DNA of 64,000 nt from Flavobacteriales bacterium UBA7690 (GTDB lineage Bacteria; Bacteroidota; Bacteroidia; Flavobacteriales_F; PHOS-HE28), in the NCBI GenBank assembly GCA_002482775.1, contig DLGQ01000039.1, forward strand, positions 62,751-126,750, given 5' to 3'. Below the pieces are notes generated by a model that saw only the letters and a list, made by a program, of their open reading frames with translations, had not been told where the DNA came from and ran no database searches. Made by a program: the position numbers and the translations under genes. Shown in pieces: positions 47,201 through 55,784 of this stretch. Every line of letters starts with the position of its first letter. Within the stretch, counting starts at the first letter, position 1.

Positions 47201-47822
47201 CACCGGCTTGTACGATCTGCAGATCCGCAACGCTGCCGGTTGTGTGGGCACGCTCGCCTACAATTTGCCAGAGCCTCCGCAAGTGATCGCCGAATTCATC
47301 CACGGTCCGGACCCCGCCAATGTGGAGGCCCCGACGATCACCTTCGGCAACCTCTCCCAGAACTCCATTGCGTGGGCTTGGGATATCGCTGGTCTCGCCA
47401 CCTCCGACGCGCTGCATCCGCAATACACCTTCACCAACAAGGTACCCGACACCTACGAGGTCTGCCTGATCGCACGTGACGCCAACGCTTGCGCGGATAC
47501 CATTTGCCACACGGTGATCATCAACGACGTGCTCTATACCTACATCCCCAATGCCTTCACACCGGATGGTGATGGGGAGAACGAAGGATGGAACGTGCAC
47601 TTCAATGTGCCGGACGTGACCGGATTCGACCTGAAGGTGTATGACCGTTGGGGCAAGGTGGTCTTCGCGGCTACGGACCCGAACATCCGCTGGAACGGCA
47701 CACTGAACAATGGTGGAGGCGATATACTGAAACAAGACGTTTACGCCTACCGCGTGGTGTACCAGGTGAAAAGCACCGGTGGCGGACGTGAATATCTAGG
47801 CCACGTGAGCTTGCTGAAGTGA
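44205..47822 (+). CDS. Large T9SS type B protein: CUB, PKD, P-domain, SprB-like and CHU_C modules
   Basis: The 1205-residue protein starts with a signal peptide (MRSLLPVLAFLLASLTNAQQ); the upstream ATG at 44169 would precede it and is less likely. Domains in order: CUB (about 20-147), PKD (160-255), a proprotein-convertase P-domain (about 289-452; MEHTFMGDLVLQVICPNG), further PKD-like modules, a SprB-like repeat (about 876-955; CDGTALVSVTGGNG), another PKD (1026-1105) and CHU_C (from IPNAFTPDGDGENE, about 1113). No protease active site is present. It is likely a surface adhesin or motility-related protein exported by T9SS. Confidence 0.88.
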   Translation: MRSLLPVLAFLLASLTNAQQISITAGSATSCSGVIEDSGGPNGSYSDNENFTLTICPDVPGNVIYLNWFVFNLSNQGGPGNPADNITIYDGDNTSATSLGSYSGSALQNLIVSGTVFNTSGCLTLVFRSNNGGIGDFAAGFQCTVPCLNPTSVATMTEAAPALICQGEAVTFDGTGSTAQNDFNIVQYLWDWDDGTVDSTSGPIATHVFDDDGEHVVQLYVTDDNDCRNLNLTDLQILVSTTPTFSPTDESLETCFGETVEIFGGALPTTWTGIPDANFGEGIFLPDDVGLPFTSTLTFEQFDFGQLVTSLTDIESICVEMEHTFMGDLVLQVICPNGQSMIFHQQGGGGTYLGSPNDLDSNDDPIFGECWEYCWSPTATNGTWVENVDAGGMTTPSGTPQSGSMNPGTYEPVQTFNNLIGCPLNGDWTYQSTDLWGADNGFICSWSMNFNPDIIPDVTTFTPSFGPDADSSAWTGGTTPDLISANGDTITFTATVPGEYPFVYSVTDNFGCTYDTTITLTVNEPFVLDAGDDVVMCSDSIQLQATVVGASTPCEWTLQMDDSAFDGWNGASLTITVDGVETDYTMPFGGTATEPIAVVAGDAITLTYTAGFWESEVSYALLDDQGNVLFSDGPNPGTGVVWNGTASCDGADGMVWSWSPVEGLSDPTVPDPMVYITSPTMYVVNTHIIGHPICNALDSVFVDIDPGLNPGLDSLVILCATPPSYQLIDLLAGTPDAGGVWTNANGDVVPSVFDPQVDPAGVYTYTLETPLGCTGTADVEIQILPASDPSCCGVADAGPDSTICTLLYQLNATPGNTDVGEWSGPAGYVFDNAQDPQTNVTAPDSGPAMFYWTEDDGVLCYLIDSVTITFTRPLMATTVLSDAICFEACDGTALVSVTGGNGDFTYTWSDTTLADTSYIETFCAGDHGVTITDENGCFTSTEFTISQPVLLQIDSVSHVLPWCHGDENGSISIYDPEAVEYSFDGGVTFSTSTLAEELGTGLYDLQIRNAAGCVGTLAYNLPEPPQVIAEFIHGPDPANVEAPTITFGNLSQNSIAWAWDIAGLATSDALHPQYTFTNKVPDTYEVCLIARDANACADTICHTVIINDVLYTYIPNAFTPDGDGENEGWNVHFNVPDVTGFDLKVYDRWGKVVFAATDPNIRWNGTLNNGGGDILKQDVYAYRVVYQVKSTGGGREYLGHVSLLK

Positions 47823-47839
47823 TCAGCGGGATCACCGCT
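47819..47839. terminator. Hairpin between convergent genes
   Basis: GTGATC/GATCAC arms around AGCGG, with the alternative AGCGG/CCGCT stem overlapping. It lies at the stop of the T9SS gene and before the convergent membrane-protein stop at 47849. No U-run follows, so it may be a weak or Rho-assisted terminator. Confidence 0.35.
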
Positions 47840-47848
47840 GGCATGTTG

Positions 47849-49351
47849 CTATTCGTCTGAAAGGGCGAACACCTGTGTAGCGAGCCCGGGATCAAGCACT
47901 GGTGTCACACCGGGGTCGAAAGCCCGATGAACACCTTGGCGTAACAGGGCGTGATCGGTATCAGGCAGTTGGTGCCAGATGCGTTCGAATTCTTGGAGTG
48001 CCGTTGTATCAGCCGTTGATCGTCGGTCGAACAAGGCTGCGGTGAAGCCCCAAGCTGCACCCTTGACCAGCGGATCGTGCCTTACAGGTCCTGCCCCATC
48101 GATGATCCGCCGAAGTCGTTCCGGATCATCCCCGAATTTGCGGCCCAGCACCCAACCAGTGGCTTCATCGTTCGGTGACGCGTAATGGGGTGTTCTGTAC
48201 ATGTGGACCAGTGAAGCACCCAAGCAGCCGACGATCCAAGCGGTGCGCACCTTGTTGCCGTATCGCGGAAGTTCACCGGAGCCTTCGATGATCAACAACA
48301 CCAACAACGGTGCGATGAACGGGAAATAGCGGTAGTACAGGTAGCCATTGCCATCTGCACGAGGTTCGAAGAAGGGACCTATGATCAGCGCCAGCAGGAA
48401 GACGAGAACAGTAAGGATCATCAGGTGCAATGCCGGCGAACGCTCGTCTTTGATGCGCCATGCAAGCGAGACACCGAGCACGATGAGCGCTAGGACCCCT
48501 GTCGCCAAGAGCCGTGGAAGCCATTGATCCATGCGTAGCAGCGCGAAAGACCCGGGCAAGGCGGCGGTCAGCACGGCCCAGGTCTTCCCGGGCCATGTTG
48601 AAAGATCGATACCTTCCTTTTCCAACCCGCGAACGGAAAGCACGGAAAGCTCCTCCAACGCGAAACCGTGATCGATGAACGTCCGGATGAACAGATGCGG
48701 AAGGAAGGCCAGCACTGCACCCAGACCGAACATCACGATCCGCTTCATCCGAACATTCAACCGATCCTTGGAGAAGAGCTCGAATATGATCCACGCCGGT
48801 GCGAAGATCCAAACATCGTAGGCTAACGATGCCAACGCACCGCAGAACAGGCCTAACACGAACCGTGAGCGATCCTTCCGCATGGCGAAGGCGATCAGCA
48901 CGAACGGCGCGAAGGACATCAGCGCATGGAGGCCGAAATCGATGATGGACCAAGGCAGCATCAACGGCGCAGCGAAGACCGTCCACACCGCGAACCACAT
49001 CGCCGTGCGGGCTCCGAAAAGCCGGTGTGCAACGTTGATCTGGATGATGCGAACGAGGGTATCCACCAGTAGCGCAGCCCACGAAAGCGGCGGCATTATC
49101 CCACTCAATGGAACGAACAGGAACGCCAGCAACCCCAGGAACGAACTACCACCTTCGTGTGGATAGTGGATCAGTTGCTTGTACGCGAACGTTCCACCGT
49201 TGACCAGATCCTCTAGCGCCAAGCCCCACGCCAATTGATCCGGAGCGCTGTTCCATAATTCATGCGAAGAACCGAACGCGAAGCGCACGAGGGTACCTGC
49301 CATGACCAACAGGGGCAAAGAAGAGCGCTGCATCGCATCCAGGTGGTTCAT
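47849..49351 (-). CDS. Polytopic membrane protein, unknown function
   Basis: The 500-residue protein has about ten membrane segments and a hydrophilic C-terminal domain of about 110 residues. The N-terminal SSHELWNSAPDQLAWGLALEDL and the first periplasmic loop (YPHEGGSSFLG) recall GT-C mannosyltransferase-like folds, but no DD or DE motif in the first loop is clear. No confident family assignment. In-frame ATGs at 49351 and 49333 are both possible; the longer frame to 49447 overlaps the divergent DUF1572 gene and is unlikely. Confidence 0.65.
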   Translation of the reverse strand: MNHLDAMQRSSLPLLVMAGTLVRFAFGSSHELWNSAPDQLAWGLALEDLVNGGTFAYKQLIHYPHEGGSSFLGLLAFLFVPLSGIMPPLSWAALLVDTLVRIIQINVAHRLFGARTAMWFAVWTVFAAPLMLPWSIIDFGLHALMSFAPFVLIAFAMRKDRSRFVLGLFCGALASLAYDVWIFAPAWIIFELFSKDRLNVRMKRIVMFGLGAVLAFLPHLFIRTFIDHGFALEELSVLSVRGLEKEGIDLSTWPGKTWAVLTAALPGSFALLRMDQWLPRLLATGVLALIVLGVSLAWRIKDERSPALHLMILTVLVFLLALIIGPFFEPRADGNGYLYYRYFPFIAPLLVLLIIEGSGELPRYGNKVRTAWIVGCLGASLVHMYRTPHYASPNDEATGWVLGRKFGDDPERLRRIIDGAGPVRHDPLVKGAAWGFTAALFDRRSTADTTALQEFERIWHQLPDTDHALLRQGVHRAFDPGVTPVLDPGLATQVFALSDE

Positions 49352-49412
49352 GCTCTCTCGTCTCCGATACGAAGGTATCCGCCATCCAGCGATCACATCC
49401 TTCCTTTGTGGC

Positions 49413-49925
49413 ATGGACTTCCTCCGCGCGACCCACAAAGAATTCACGCACTACCGATCGCTTGGTGATCGCACCTTCTTACAACTTACAGATGAAATGC
49501 TGCACCGTGAACCGGCTCCGGGGAGCAACTCCATCGCCACGATCGTGAAGCACATGCACGGCAACATGCTGTCGCGTTGGACGGACTTCCTCACATCCGA
49601 TGGCGAGAAACCCTGGCGTCAGCGAGAGGCCGAATTCAATAACGACCTCCGGACGCGCGAAGCCGTTCTCCAGCGGTGGGATCAGGGATGGTCATGCCTC
49701 TTCAACGCGATCGGACCACTGACCACGGCGGACCTCGCACGCATCGTTACCATCCGGACCGAACCACATACCGTGGAACAAGCCATCGTACGCCAACTCG
49801 CCCACCTACCCTACCATGTTGGGCAGATCGTGCTGCTAGGCAAACTCTTCTTAGGGGACCAGTTCAGTTCCCTGACCATTCCGAGAGGCGGCAGCGCTGA
49901 GTTCAACAAGGCCAAAGGAATGTGA
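49413..49925 (+). CDS. DUF1572/DinB-like protein
   Basis: The 170-residue protein is a four-helix DinB-superfamily member: GSNSIATIVKHMHGNMLSRWTDFLTSDGE carries the first histidine, and HLPYHVGQIVLLGK the second. This histidine pattern is the metal site of DUF1572 and related DinB-like proteins. The family may bind thiols or metal; biochemical role is unknown. Start at 49413 matches family length. It is divergent from the membrane protein at 47849. Confidence 0.82.
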   Translation: MDFLRATHKEFTHYRSLGDRTFLQLTDEMLHREPAPGSNSIATIVKHMHGNMLSRWTDFLTSDGEKPWRQREAEFNNDLRTREAVLQRWDQGWSCLFNAIGPLTTADLARIVTIRTEPHTVEQAIVRQLAHLPYHVGQIVLLGKLFLGDQFSSLTIPRGGSAEFNKAKGM

Positions 49926-49979
49926 TGAACAGCGAGCTGGAGGTGAGGAACACCGGCGCAGGCGCGATACCTTTTCACC

Positions 49980-50885
49980 ATGCGACCGCAGCTGCTCGCG
50001 CCCATCGTGGCCTTCGCCTTCTCGCTCCAAGCCCTGGCACAGCAGGTCCCGGACACGGCTTTCAATTACACCCCCAGGACACCAACCTACGCTAGAGGAA
50101 AAGGGCCTGTTGTACTGCTCGATGAAGCGCATCATAATTTCCACCGCATGGATGGGCGCTACATGGCCTTTGCCCGGACCCTTGAGAACGATGGGTATGT
50201 GGTGCTGCCGGGCTCAGCGCCATTCACGTCTGAACAGCTGAAGCAAGCCAGGATACTGGTGATCGCGAACGCCTTGGGTGATGATGGGCCATGGGTGCTA
50301 CCTACCGCGCACGCGTTCACCAGCGAAGAAGCCGCCGCTGTTGAAGCTTGGGTGCGCGCCGGTGGAAGCCTGTTCCTGATCGCCGATCATATGCCCTTCG
50401 GTGGTGCCGCGCGCAGACTTGGCCGTGCCTTCGGCTTCAACTGGATCAACGGATACGCCATGCGCGATGATGGCGGTCCGGAACGTTTCTCCCGCAAGGC
50501 CGGCAACCTTGTGCCCAACGCGATCACCGATGGTGCTTCCTTGGAAGACCGCATCGACAGCGTGATGGTGTTCACGGGAAGCGCTTTCATAGCACCACCA
50601 GAAGCCACGCCGATCCTGAAGCTGGACAGTGACTACTCGATCCTCCTCCCCGAACAAGCGGGCACTTTCACGGACACCACCGCTTGGATCGAAGGCCGCT
50701 ATTTCCTCAACGCCGCCATGCTAGAACATGGGAAAGGTCGCGTGGTCTGTTCCGGCGAAGCCGCCATGTTCAGCGCCCAACGCCATGGGCCCCAACTACA
50801 GCCCGTTGGCATGAACCAGCCGGGTGCCGAGCAGAACCCGCGCTTGCTCTTGAACATCATTCGTTGGCTGGATCGGCGGTTGTGA
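49980..50885 (+). CDS. Exported DUF4350/GATase1-like protein
   Basis: The 301-residue protein has a signal peptide (ending ALAQQ) and a flavodoxin-like body: VLLDEAHHNFHRMDGRY, LVIANALGDD, EAWVRAGGSLFLIADHMPFGG. These resemble the DUF4350 or glutamine-amidotransferase-like fold seen in exported proteins; a catalytic cysteine is not evident. It may bind carbohydrate or cell-wall material at the periplasm or surface. TACCTTTT at 49968-49975, 12 bases ahead of the start, is a promoter candidate. Confidence 0.72.
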   Translation: MRPQLLAPIVAFAFSLQALAQQVPDTAFNYTPRTPTYARGKGPVVLLDEAHHNFHRMDGRYMAFARTLENDGYVVLPGSAPFTSEQLKQARILVIANALGDDGPWVLPTAHAFTSEEAAAVEAWVRAGGSLFLIADHMPFGGAARRLGRAFGFNWINGYAMRDDGGPERFSRKAGNLVPNAITDGASLEDRIDSVMVFTGSAFIAPPEATPILKLDSDYSILLPEQAGTFTDTTAWIEGRYFLNAAMLEHGKGRVVCSGEAAMFSAQRHGPQLQPVGMNQPGAEQNPRLLLNIIRWLDRRL

Positions 50886-51050
50886 TGCAACGGGAATGCG
50901 CAGGGGGAGTTTCTAAAAGACCCCATGGCGCAGCGCGCATTCGCCATGGTACACCACACGAATGGGGAAACAGCACCCCACGGGATCCGATCCGCAAGCG
51001 TAGAAGCACGTGGCACTGGAATGGATGATCCGCCAGAAACACCCACATCC

Positions 51051-51674
51051 ATGAAGCACACCTTCTTCTTGCCGCTGGTCATCCTCCTGGCCACTTCCTC
51101 TTCCGCGATAGCCCAAGGCCCACGCGCTGGCGTGAAAGGCGGCGTGAACCTGAGCACGCTCTACAACAATGAGGTTAGTGACCAGAATGCCCGCGTAGGC
51201 TTGAATGCCGGTTTCTTCGGACGCACCAGCGTGGAGGACCCCATCGGCCTACAGGTGGAACTGCTGTACTCTTCCAAAGGCAATCGCACGAACTACGATG
51301 GTGTGTTCGGCTTCATCGACCAGACCGTGGACTTCAACCTGAACTACCTCTCCATTCCTGCGATGATCGCGTTCCGCTTCGGCGATCAGGCCATCGAGCT
51401 ACAGGCCGGTGGATATGCCGCCTATTTGATGAGCGCGAACGCGAACACCGAAGGTGATCTCGGGTCAGGATCGGAGGAACTGGACAAGGACAACTTCAAT
51501 TCCTTCGATGCAGGACTGGTCGGTGGCGTCGCGTTCAACGCTGGTGTGATCCAGATCGGTGCGCGGTACGAGTACGGATTGATGACCATCGCGGACAGCG
51601 ACGGTGCCAAGCTGTTGTTGGGCGACGCGAAGAACGCTTGCGCGCAGCTCTACATCGCTGTGGGCATGCCGTAA
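51051..51674 (+). CDS. PorT-like outer membrane beta-barrel protein
   Basis: The 207-residue protein has a signal peptide (MKHTFFLPLVILLATSSSAIAQ) and a barrel opening GPRAGVKGGVNLSTLYN, the PorT/OMP_b-brl_2 pattern. Alternating strands follow, such as LGLNAGFFGRTS-type hairpins, YEYGLMTIAD and the end YIAVGMP. It is short for PorT itself, so it is better called PorT-family porin. The 42-residue upstream frame from 50925 is rejected because the signal peptide starts at 51051. No partner genes are nearby. Confidence 0.82.
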   Translation: MKHTFFLPLVILLATSSSAIAQGPRAGVKGGVNLSTLYNNEVSDQNARVGLNAGFFGRTSVEDPIGLQVELLYSSKGNRTNYDGVFGFIDQTVDFNLNYLSIPAMIAFRFGDQAIELQAGGYAAYLMSANANTEGDLGSGSEELDKDNFNSFDAGLVGGVAFNAGVIQIGARYEYGLMTIADSDGAKLLLGDAKNACAQLYIAVGMP

Positions 51675-51676
51675 GG

Positions 51677-52015
51677 TCAGATCTCTTCCAACACGGAAGA
51701 TCCGGATGTGCGATCGCCGCTGGTCCATTGCCAGCGCTCGTGCAGCCGGATCTTCCCGTTCGGCAACACTTCGGGAACAGAGGTGCAGGTACCTGTCATC
51801 AACTCGCCCTTATCGTTGATCTGGTGGTACCGCATATCGATCCGTCCCTCAGCATCCACCAAGGCGATCAGGTGGCCGATGCGGATCCTTCCCCCTGCAT
51901 ACGTGGATGATAGCACAGGGCCCTCCTGCTTGTAGTGGAAGATGGTATCCGGTGAAGTTTCTCCGTTGGCCGTGTTCTGCACTGGCCTGAAGCGGCGGTC
52001 GTTGTAATCGATCAT
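51677..52015 (-). CDS. Small conserved hypothetical protein (so-called N-acetylglutamate synthase-like)
   Basis: The 112-residue beta-rich protein has IDYNDRRFRPVQNTANGETS, FHYKQEGPVLSSTYAGGRIRIGHLI and IRLHERWQWTSGDRTSGSSVLEEI. Proteins like this are widespread in Bacteroidota and Firmicutes and are often mislabelled N-acetylglutamate synthase without evidence. Real function unknown. Its ATG overlaps the stop of the upstream alkyltransferase gene by four bases, so the two are coupled. Two bases separate its stop from that of the PorT-like gene, which is convergent. Confidence 0.8.
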   Translation of the reverse strand: MIDYNDRRFRPVQNTANGETSPDTIFHYKQEGPVLSSTYAGGRIRIGHLIALVDAEGRIDMRYHQINDKGELMTGTCTSVPEVLPNGKIRLHERWQWTSGDRTSGSSVLEEI

Positions 52016-52557
52016 GAAGCTTGCTCGTATGAGAACAGGTCGGGTGTGGTGTTGCGCATCGCCCCTTCCAACAGGAGCAGATCCCGTTTGGCCGATAGCC
52101 CGCCAGCATAACCCACCAACGCGCCATCACGGCCGATGATGCGGTGGCAGGGCACGAAGATGGAGAGCGCGTTGGCCCCGTTCGCTGAGGCTACGGCACG
52201 GATAGCGGTCGGTTCCGCGACCTGGTGCGTGAGGCCCTGATAGGTGCTCGTGGCGCCATAGGGCACGTTCAGCAAAGCCTGCCACACGGTTTTCTGGAAC
52301 GGTGTTCCGACCAAACGTAGCGGGATGGAGAATTCCTCCCTTTCACCGTTGAAATACCCTTCCAATTCTTCCTTCGCACGCACGATCACCGCACTGGTAC
52401 CCGCTGCATACTCCGCACCCAAGCCGCGCTGGATCCGCGCATCCACAGCCGTTCGCATACGCCGGTAGCGCCAGTCGCAAAGGCACAGTTCTTCGCCCCA
52501 AGAGCCCAATAACAACTCACCGAACGGCGTTGCCCAGGCATGTGTTATGATCCGCAT
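52012..52557 (-). CDS. ogt: Methylated-DNA--protein-cysteine methyltransferase
   Basis: The 181-residue protein has the active-site motif FVPCHRI with the acceptor cysteine Cys137, and TPFQKTVWQALLNVPYGATSTY, the winged-helix base-flipping segment of O6-alkylguanine-DNA alkyltransferases. It removes O6-methyl groups from guanine by suicide transfer to Cys137. No AraC-like Ada domain precedes it, so this is the Ogt form. ATG at 52557 starts the family-like sequence; the long upstream frame is not conserved. Divergent from the T9SS protein at 52639. Confidence 0.92.
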   Translation of the reverse strand: MRIITHAWATPFGELLLGSWGEELCLCDWRYRRMRTAVDARIQRGLGAEYAAGTSAVIVRAKEELEGYFNGEREEFSIPLRLVGTPFQKTVWQALLNVPYGATSTYQGLTHQVAEPTAIRAVASANGANALSIFVPCHRIIGRDGALVGYAGGLSAKRDLLLLEGAMRNTTPDLFSYEQAS

Positions 52558-52638
52558 AGCAGGTGCGAAGTTCCGTGTATGGTCAATAGGTCCGTAAACC
52601 TGCTCCGTTCCATGGGATCCACCGAAATTCGCGCCCCC

Positions 52639-54123
52639 ATGAGACGGATCGCCACGTTCGCCGCACTGTGCTGCCTGATCAGCAGCTATGCACAGGAGCC
52701 GTGCGTGCTGGACATCACAATAGATCCGCCCACCTGCGTGGACGATGCGGATGGATCCATCACCCTCGCCATGGGCCCCGGTGGACCCTTCACATTCCAA
52801 TGGTCGCACGACTTCGCATTGGATGCGCCACAAGCAACGGACCTTGAAGTGGGTATCTATTCCGTTACCGTACTGGGCGATCTCGGTTGCGTTTCGGTGA
52901 TCGACACGGTGGTGGCGGAACCCTTCCATCCTCCCTTGGGATCGATGACAACAACGGACATCTCCTGCGCCGGCATCGCCGATGGCACCGTGACCTTCGC
53001 TGTGAACCCCGGCCCTTACACCTGGGAATGGGTGGATGATGATGCCATCACCAGTCCGGTACGTACGGGTTTGACGCCCGGCTCCTACACGGCACTTGTG
53101 CTCGGCGGAATATGCCCATCCTACATCACCGGTTTCTTAGGTGACCCTGACATCTTCATCAATGGATCCTTCGCCTATTGCCCGGCAGCGCCACCCACCC
53201 TAACCACGGCGAATAGCTGGGGATTCCAGCCGGATGTGTTCCTGTGGAGCACCGGAGATGTGACCTCCTCCTTGAGCGTGATCACCGGCCTGGAGGGAAC
53301 GGTATCGATCACCGCAGTGAACTCCGCGACCGGCTGTACCGCTACGGACGAAGTGGAACTCACCATACTACCGAGCCCTACGGTAAGCTTCAACATTACG
53401 GACAGTGTGTGCATCCACCTACCAACAGTGGCTACTGTGGCGCAAAGCGATGCCGACTCGCTCGTATGGCGATGGGCGAACAACGGCTACAGCAACGCGG
53501 AAGAACCCACCGTCGTGTTCGACCTTCCGTACTGGCAGCCCATCTCGTTGCAAGGATTCGATGCGCTCGGGTGTGGGAACCTTGCCGTGGAAGACAGTGT
53601 GTTCGTTAGACCGCGCCTTCCAGCGGACCACACGGCAGCACAGATCCCGTGTACCACCTTGCTGCAACTGGACCTGCGCAGCACCGCTGATTCCTGCGCG
53701 CTCTTCATCGGCGACAGCTTGTACTTCAACCTGTGTAGCGGTTCTGTTCAGTTGGACATGCGCCGCTACACGGAGTACGACATCACCTTCTACTCCACAC
53801 AGCCGAACCGGTGCGATGATACGGCCAGCACACACATCGACCTACGCACGGAGCCGACGCTCTTCCTACCTACCGCGTTCACGCCCGATGGTGATGGCCT
53901 GAACGAGACCTGGCCGGGACCGGTGGACATCCCGGAGAACGGCTACGAACTGATGCTCTTCGACCGTTGGGGCACTCACTTCTGGTCCACGCGCGATACG
54001 CAAGAGAAGTGGGATGGATCATCGTTCCCCACCGGCGTGTACGTCTACACCATGCGCATGCGCGACCCCTGCGAGCCAACGAACGAGGTGGCAAAGAAGG
54101 GTACGGTGACACTCCTTCGCTGA
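52639..54123 (+). CDS. T9SS type B secreted protein with SprB-like repeats
   Basis: The 494-residue protein has a signal peptide (MRRIATFAALCCLISSYAQE) and two SprB-like repeats with DGSI/DGTV and SYTALV or YSVTVLG motifs. Further beta modules follow, then a C-terminal CHU_C domain from LPTAFTPDGDGLNETW ending KGTVTLLR. It is the shortest of three CHU_C proteins in the window. It probably is secreted and held on the surface. Start at 52639 is taken from the signal peptide; upstream in-frame codons are not conserved. Confidence 0.87.
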   Translation: MRRIATFAALCCLISSYAQEPCVLDITIDPPTCVDDADGSITLAMGPGGPFTFQWSHDFALDAPQATDLEVGIYSVTVLGDLGCVSVIDTVVAEPFHPPLGSMTTTDISCAGIADGTVTFAVNPGPYTWEWVDDDAITSPVRTGLTPGSYTALVLGGICPSYITGFLGDPDIFINGSFAYCPAAPPTLTTANSWGFQPDVFLWSTGDVTSSLSVITGLEGTVSITAVNSATGCTATDEVELTILPSPTVSFNITDSVCIHLPTVATVAQSDADSLVWRWANNGYSNAEEPTVVFDLPYWQPISLQGFDALGCGNLAVEDSVFVRPRLPADHTAAQIPCTTLLQLDLRSTADSCALFIGDSLYFNLCSGSVQLDMRRYTEYDITFYSTQPNRCDDTASTHIDLRTEPTLFLPTAFTPDGDGLNETWPGPVDIPENGYELMLFDRWGTHFWSTRDTQEKWDGSSFPTGVYVYTMRMRDPCEPTNEVAKKGTVTLLR

Positions 54124-54239
54124 AGCAGGCATACGAAAAGGAACGTTGTTCCTAGCGGGTACTTCCGAGGCTCATCCGTGGATCTCTTTAGTGGCTCGGA
54201 CCCACATGCGTTCAAACAACACCTTGCATGCTCCACTGC

Positions 54240-54701
54240 ATGGACCCTTACCTTGTTGACCTCTCCCATCCCGAAAAGAACATGACCCTCGAACCCCGCG
54301 AACATCACACCGAGATCGCCAAACTCATCGTTGTAAGCTCCGATCTGGTGGAGATCCACTACCACCCGGGCATCGTGTTCAACGCCAAGGCCGTGGCTGA
54401 AGTGCAAGAGAAGAGGCGCGCTGTGATGGGCAACAGGCCTTACGCCACGCTCACCATCATTCCCGAAGATGTGGACTACAGCATGGACACCATGGGAAAA
54501 GACCAGGGCAAAGCCGACCGAACCCAGAGCCAGTTGCTCGCCAGTGCGGTGGTGACCAAGGCCAGCATGATCGAGATGCTCACGAAACTCTACTTCTCCT
54601 ACTTCCCGCAGCTACACCGCATCCTGGTAACGGATGATGAGAACGCAGCGCGCATCTGGCTGGAAAAGCAGATGGCGGAGATCGAACGTACAGGGAGTTG
54701 A
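54240..54701 (+). CDS. Conserved hypothetical protein, DUF7793/STAS-like
   Basis: The 153-residue protein has SSDLVEIHYHPGIVFNAKAVAEVQEKRRAVMGNRPYATL, the layout of Bacteroidota proteins with a SpoIIAA/STAS-like alpha/beta fold (DUF7793 type). FPQLHRILVTDDENAARIWLEKQM forms the last strand and helix. I do not recognise a catalytic motif. Starts at 54228, 54240 and 54282 are all in frame; 54282 (MTLEPREHHTE) would fit the family length best if the first 14 residues are not conserved. Confidence 0.65.
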   Translation: MDPYLVDLSHPEKNMTLEPREHHTEIAKLIVVSSDLVEIHYHPGIVFNAKAVAEVQEKRRAVMGNRPYATLTIIPEDVDYSMDTMGKDQGKADRTQSQLLASAVVTKASMIEMLTKLYFSYFPQLHRILVTDDENAARIWLEKQMAEIERTGS

Positions 54702-54744
54702 ATTCGTCCAGTGCGGTCGATGCCCTTCAGGTACATTCGCCGTG

Positions 54745-55209
54745 ATGACGGCTTCAACCATTCAACCCATCCGCACGGGTCCGCACGATCCCGCTTTCCG
54801 TTCTCTTGTCGTAGAACTGGACAAGGATCTCGCGATCCGCGACGGGGACGAACATGCATTCTTCGCGCAATACAATAAACTGGATGAGATCAAGCATGTG
54901 GTGCTGGTCATGAACGGTGACCAACCCGCTGGATGCGGTGCTCTCAAACAGCTCGACACGAACACGGTGGAGATCAAGCGCATGTTCACCGCGCCAGCAC
55001 ATCGGCAGCAGGGCATCGCATCCACGGTGCTCTTGGAACTGGAGCGCTGGGCCACCCAACTTGGCTACACACGTTGCGTGCTGGAGACCGGGAAGCTACA
55101 GCCCGAGGCCATTGCGCTCTATACGAAGCATGGATATGATCCCATCCCGAATTACGGGCCATACATCACTGTGGAAAGCAGTTTGTGCTTCGCGAAGCAA
55201 CTGGCTTAG
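54745..55209 (+). CDS. GNAT-family N-acetyltransferase
   Basis: The 154-residue protein is a compact GNAT: EIKRMFTAPAHRQQGIAS carries the acetyl-CoA loop (RQQGIA), and YTRCVLETGKLQPEAIALYTKHGY is the last strand-helix pair. It follows the preceding gene by 43 bases. A 37-residue upstream frame overlaps that gene and is rejected. Substrate unknown; small-molecule or antibiotic acetylation are usual for this group. Confidence 0.87.
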   Translation: MTASTIQPIRTGPHDPAFRSLVVELDKDLAIRDGDEHAFFAQYNKLDEIKHVVLVMNGDQPAGCGALKQLDTNTVEIKRMFTAPAHRQQGIASTVLLELERWATQLGYTRCVLETGKLQPEAIALYTKHGYDPIPNYGPYITVESSLCFAKQLA

Positions 55210-55380
55210 CCACAGGTGTCACCCTAAGCACATCAACGGGACGTTCTCCCGGTTCCCTGCCATCACAACATCGCGGACGATCAAGGGGCATTCGGTCAGA
55301 CCAGCAGGGCCATCCGGCGATCGTTCAGCTGATCTCCTCGGTGGTCGAAGTGCTATTTCCTCACCCGCGGAGACCATTGC

Positions 55381-55728
55381 TCACCGGGAAGGCAGGAAAG
55401 AACCGAGCAACAGGATGAGCCCACCAACACCGCTCAAGAGCATTTGCAGGAATTCGATGTCATTGTTGCTACCCGGCTGTGTGCCGATCCATAAGCCCAC
55501 GAGCAAGAGCACGGCACCGAAGACCAGTGCCACCCACCGCTGCCATGGCCTACGCTTGCACACGTACAGCACCGTGATCACCAGACCAGCGATCACCGAC
55601 CCGAAGGCCACCGCGCCGAACAGAACAGCCGCTGCGATCGCCTTCTCCGTGCCCTGAGCCAATAATGGCGGTGCGGCCGAAACCAACAGGATGACCCCTA
55701 TTGATCGCTGCAAATTTGCGGAGGGCAT
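55381..55728 (-). CDS. Small membrane protein
   Basis: The 115-residue protein has three hydrophobic segments (about 8-24, 32-56 and 64-83) and a fourth near the C-terminus. No recognised family. Its reading frame, codon use and hydrophobic pattern are those of a real protein, not of a shadow. It is isolated between a convergent GNAT gene and the S41 peptidase gene upstream (56 bases), which may share its transcript. Confidence 0.6.
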   Translation of the reverse strand: MPSANLQRSIGVILLVSAAPPLLAQGTEKAIAAAVLFGAVAFGSVIAGLVITVLYVCKRRPWQRWVALVFGAVLLLVGLWIGTQPGSNNDIEFLQMLLSGVGGLILLLGSFLPSR

Positions 55729-55784
55729 GGGGCAAGTTAGCCTTGAAGCGGATGGTGATCCAGTCCTGGGTTAGCGTGCGGATC

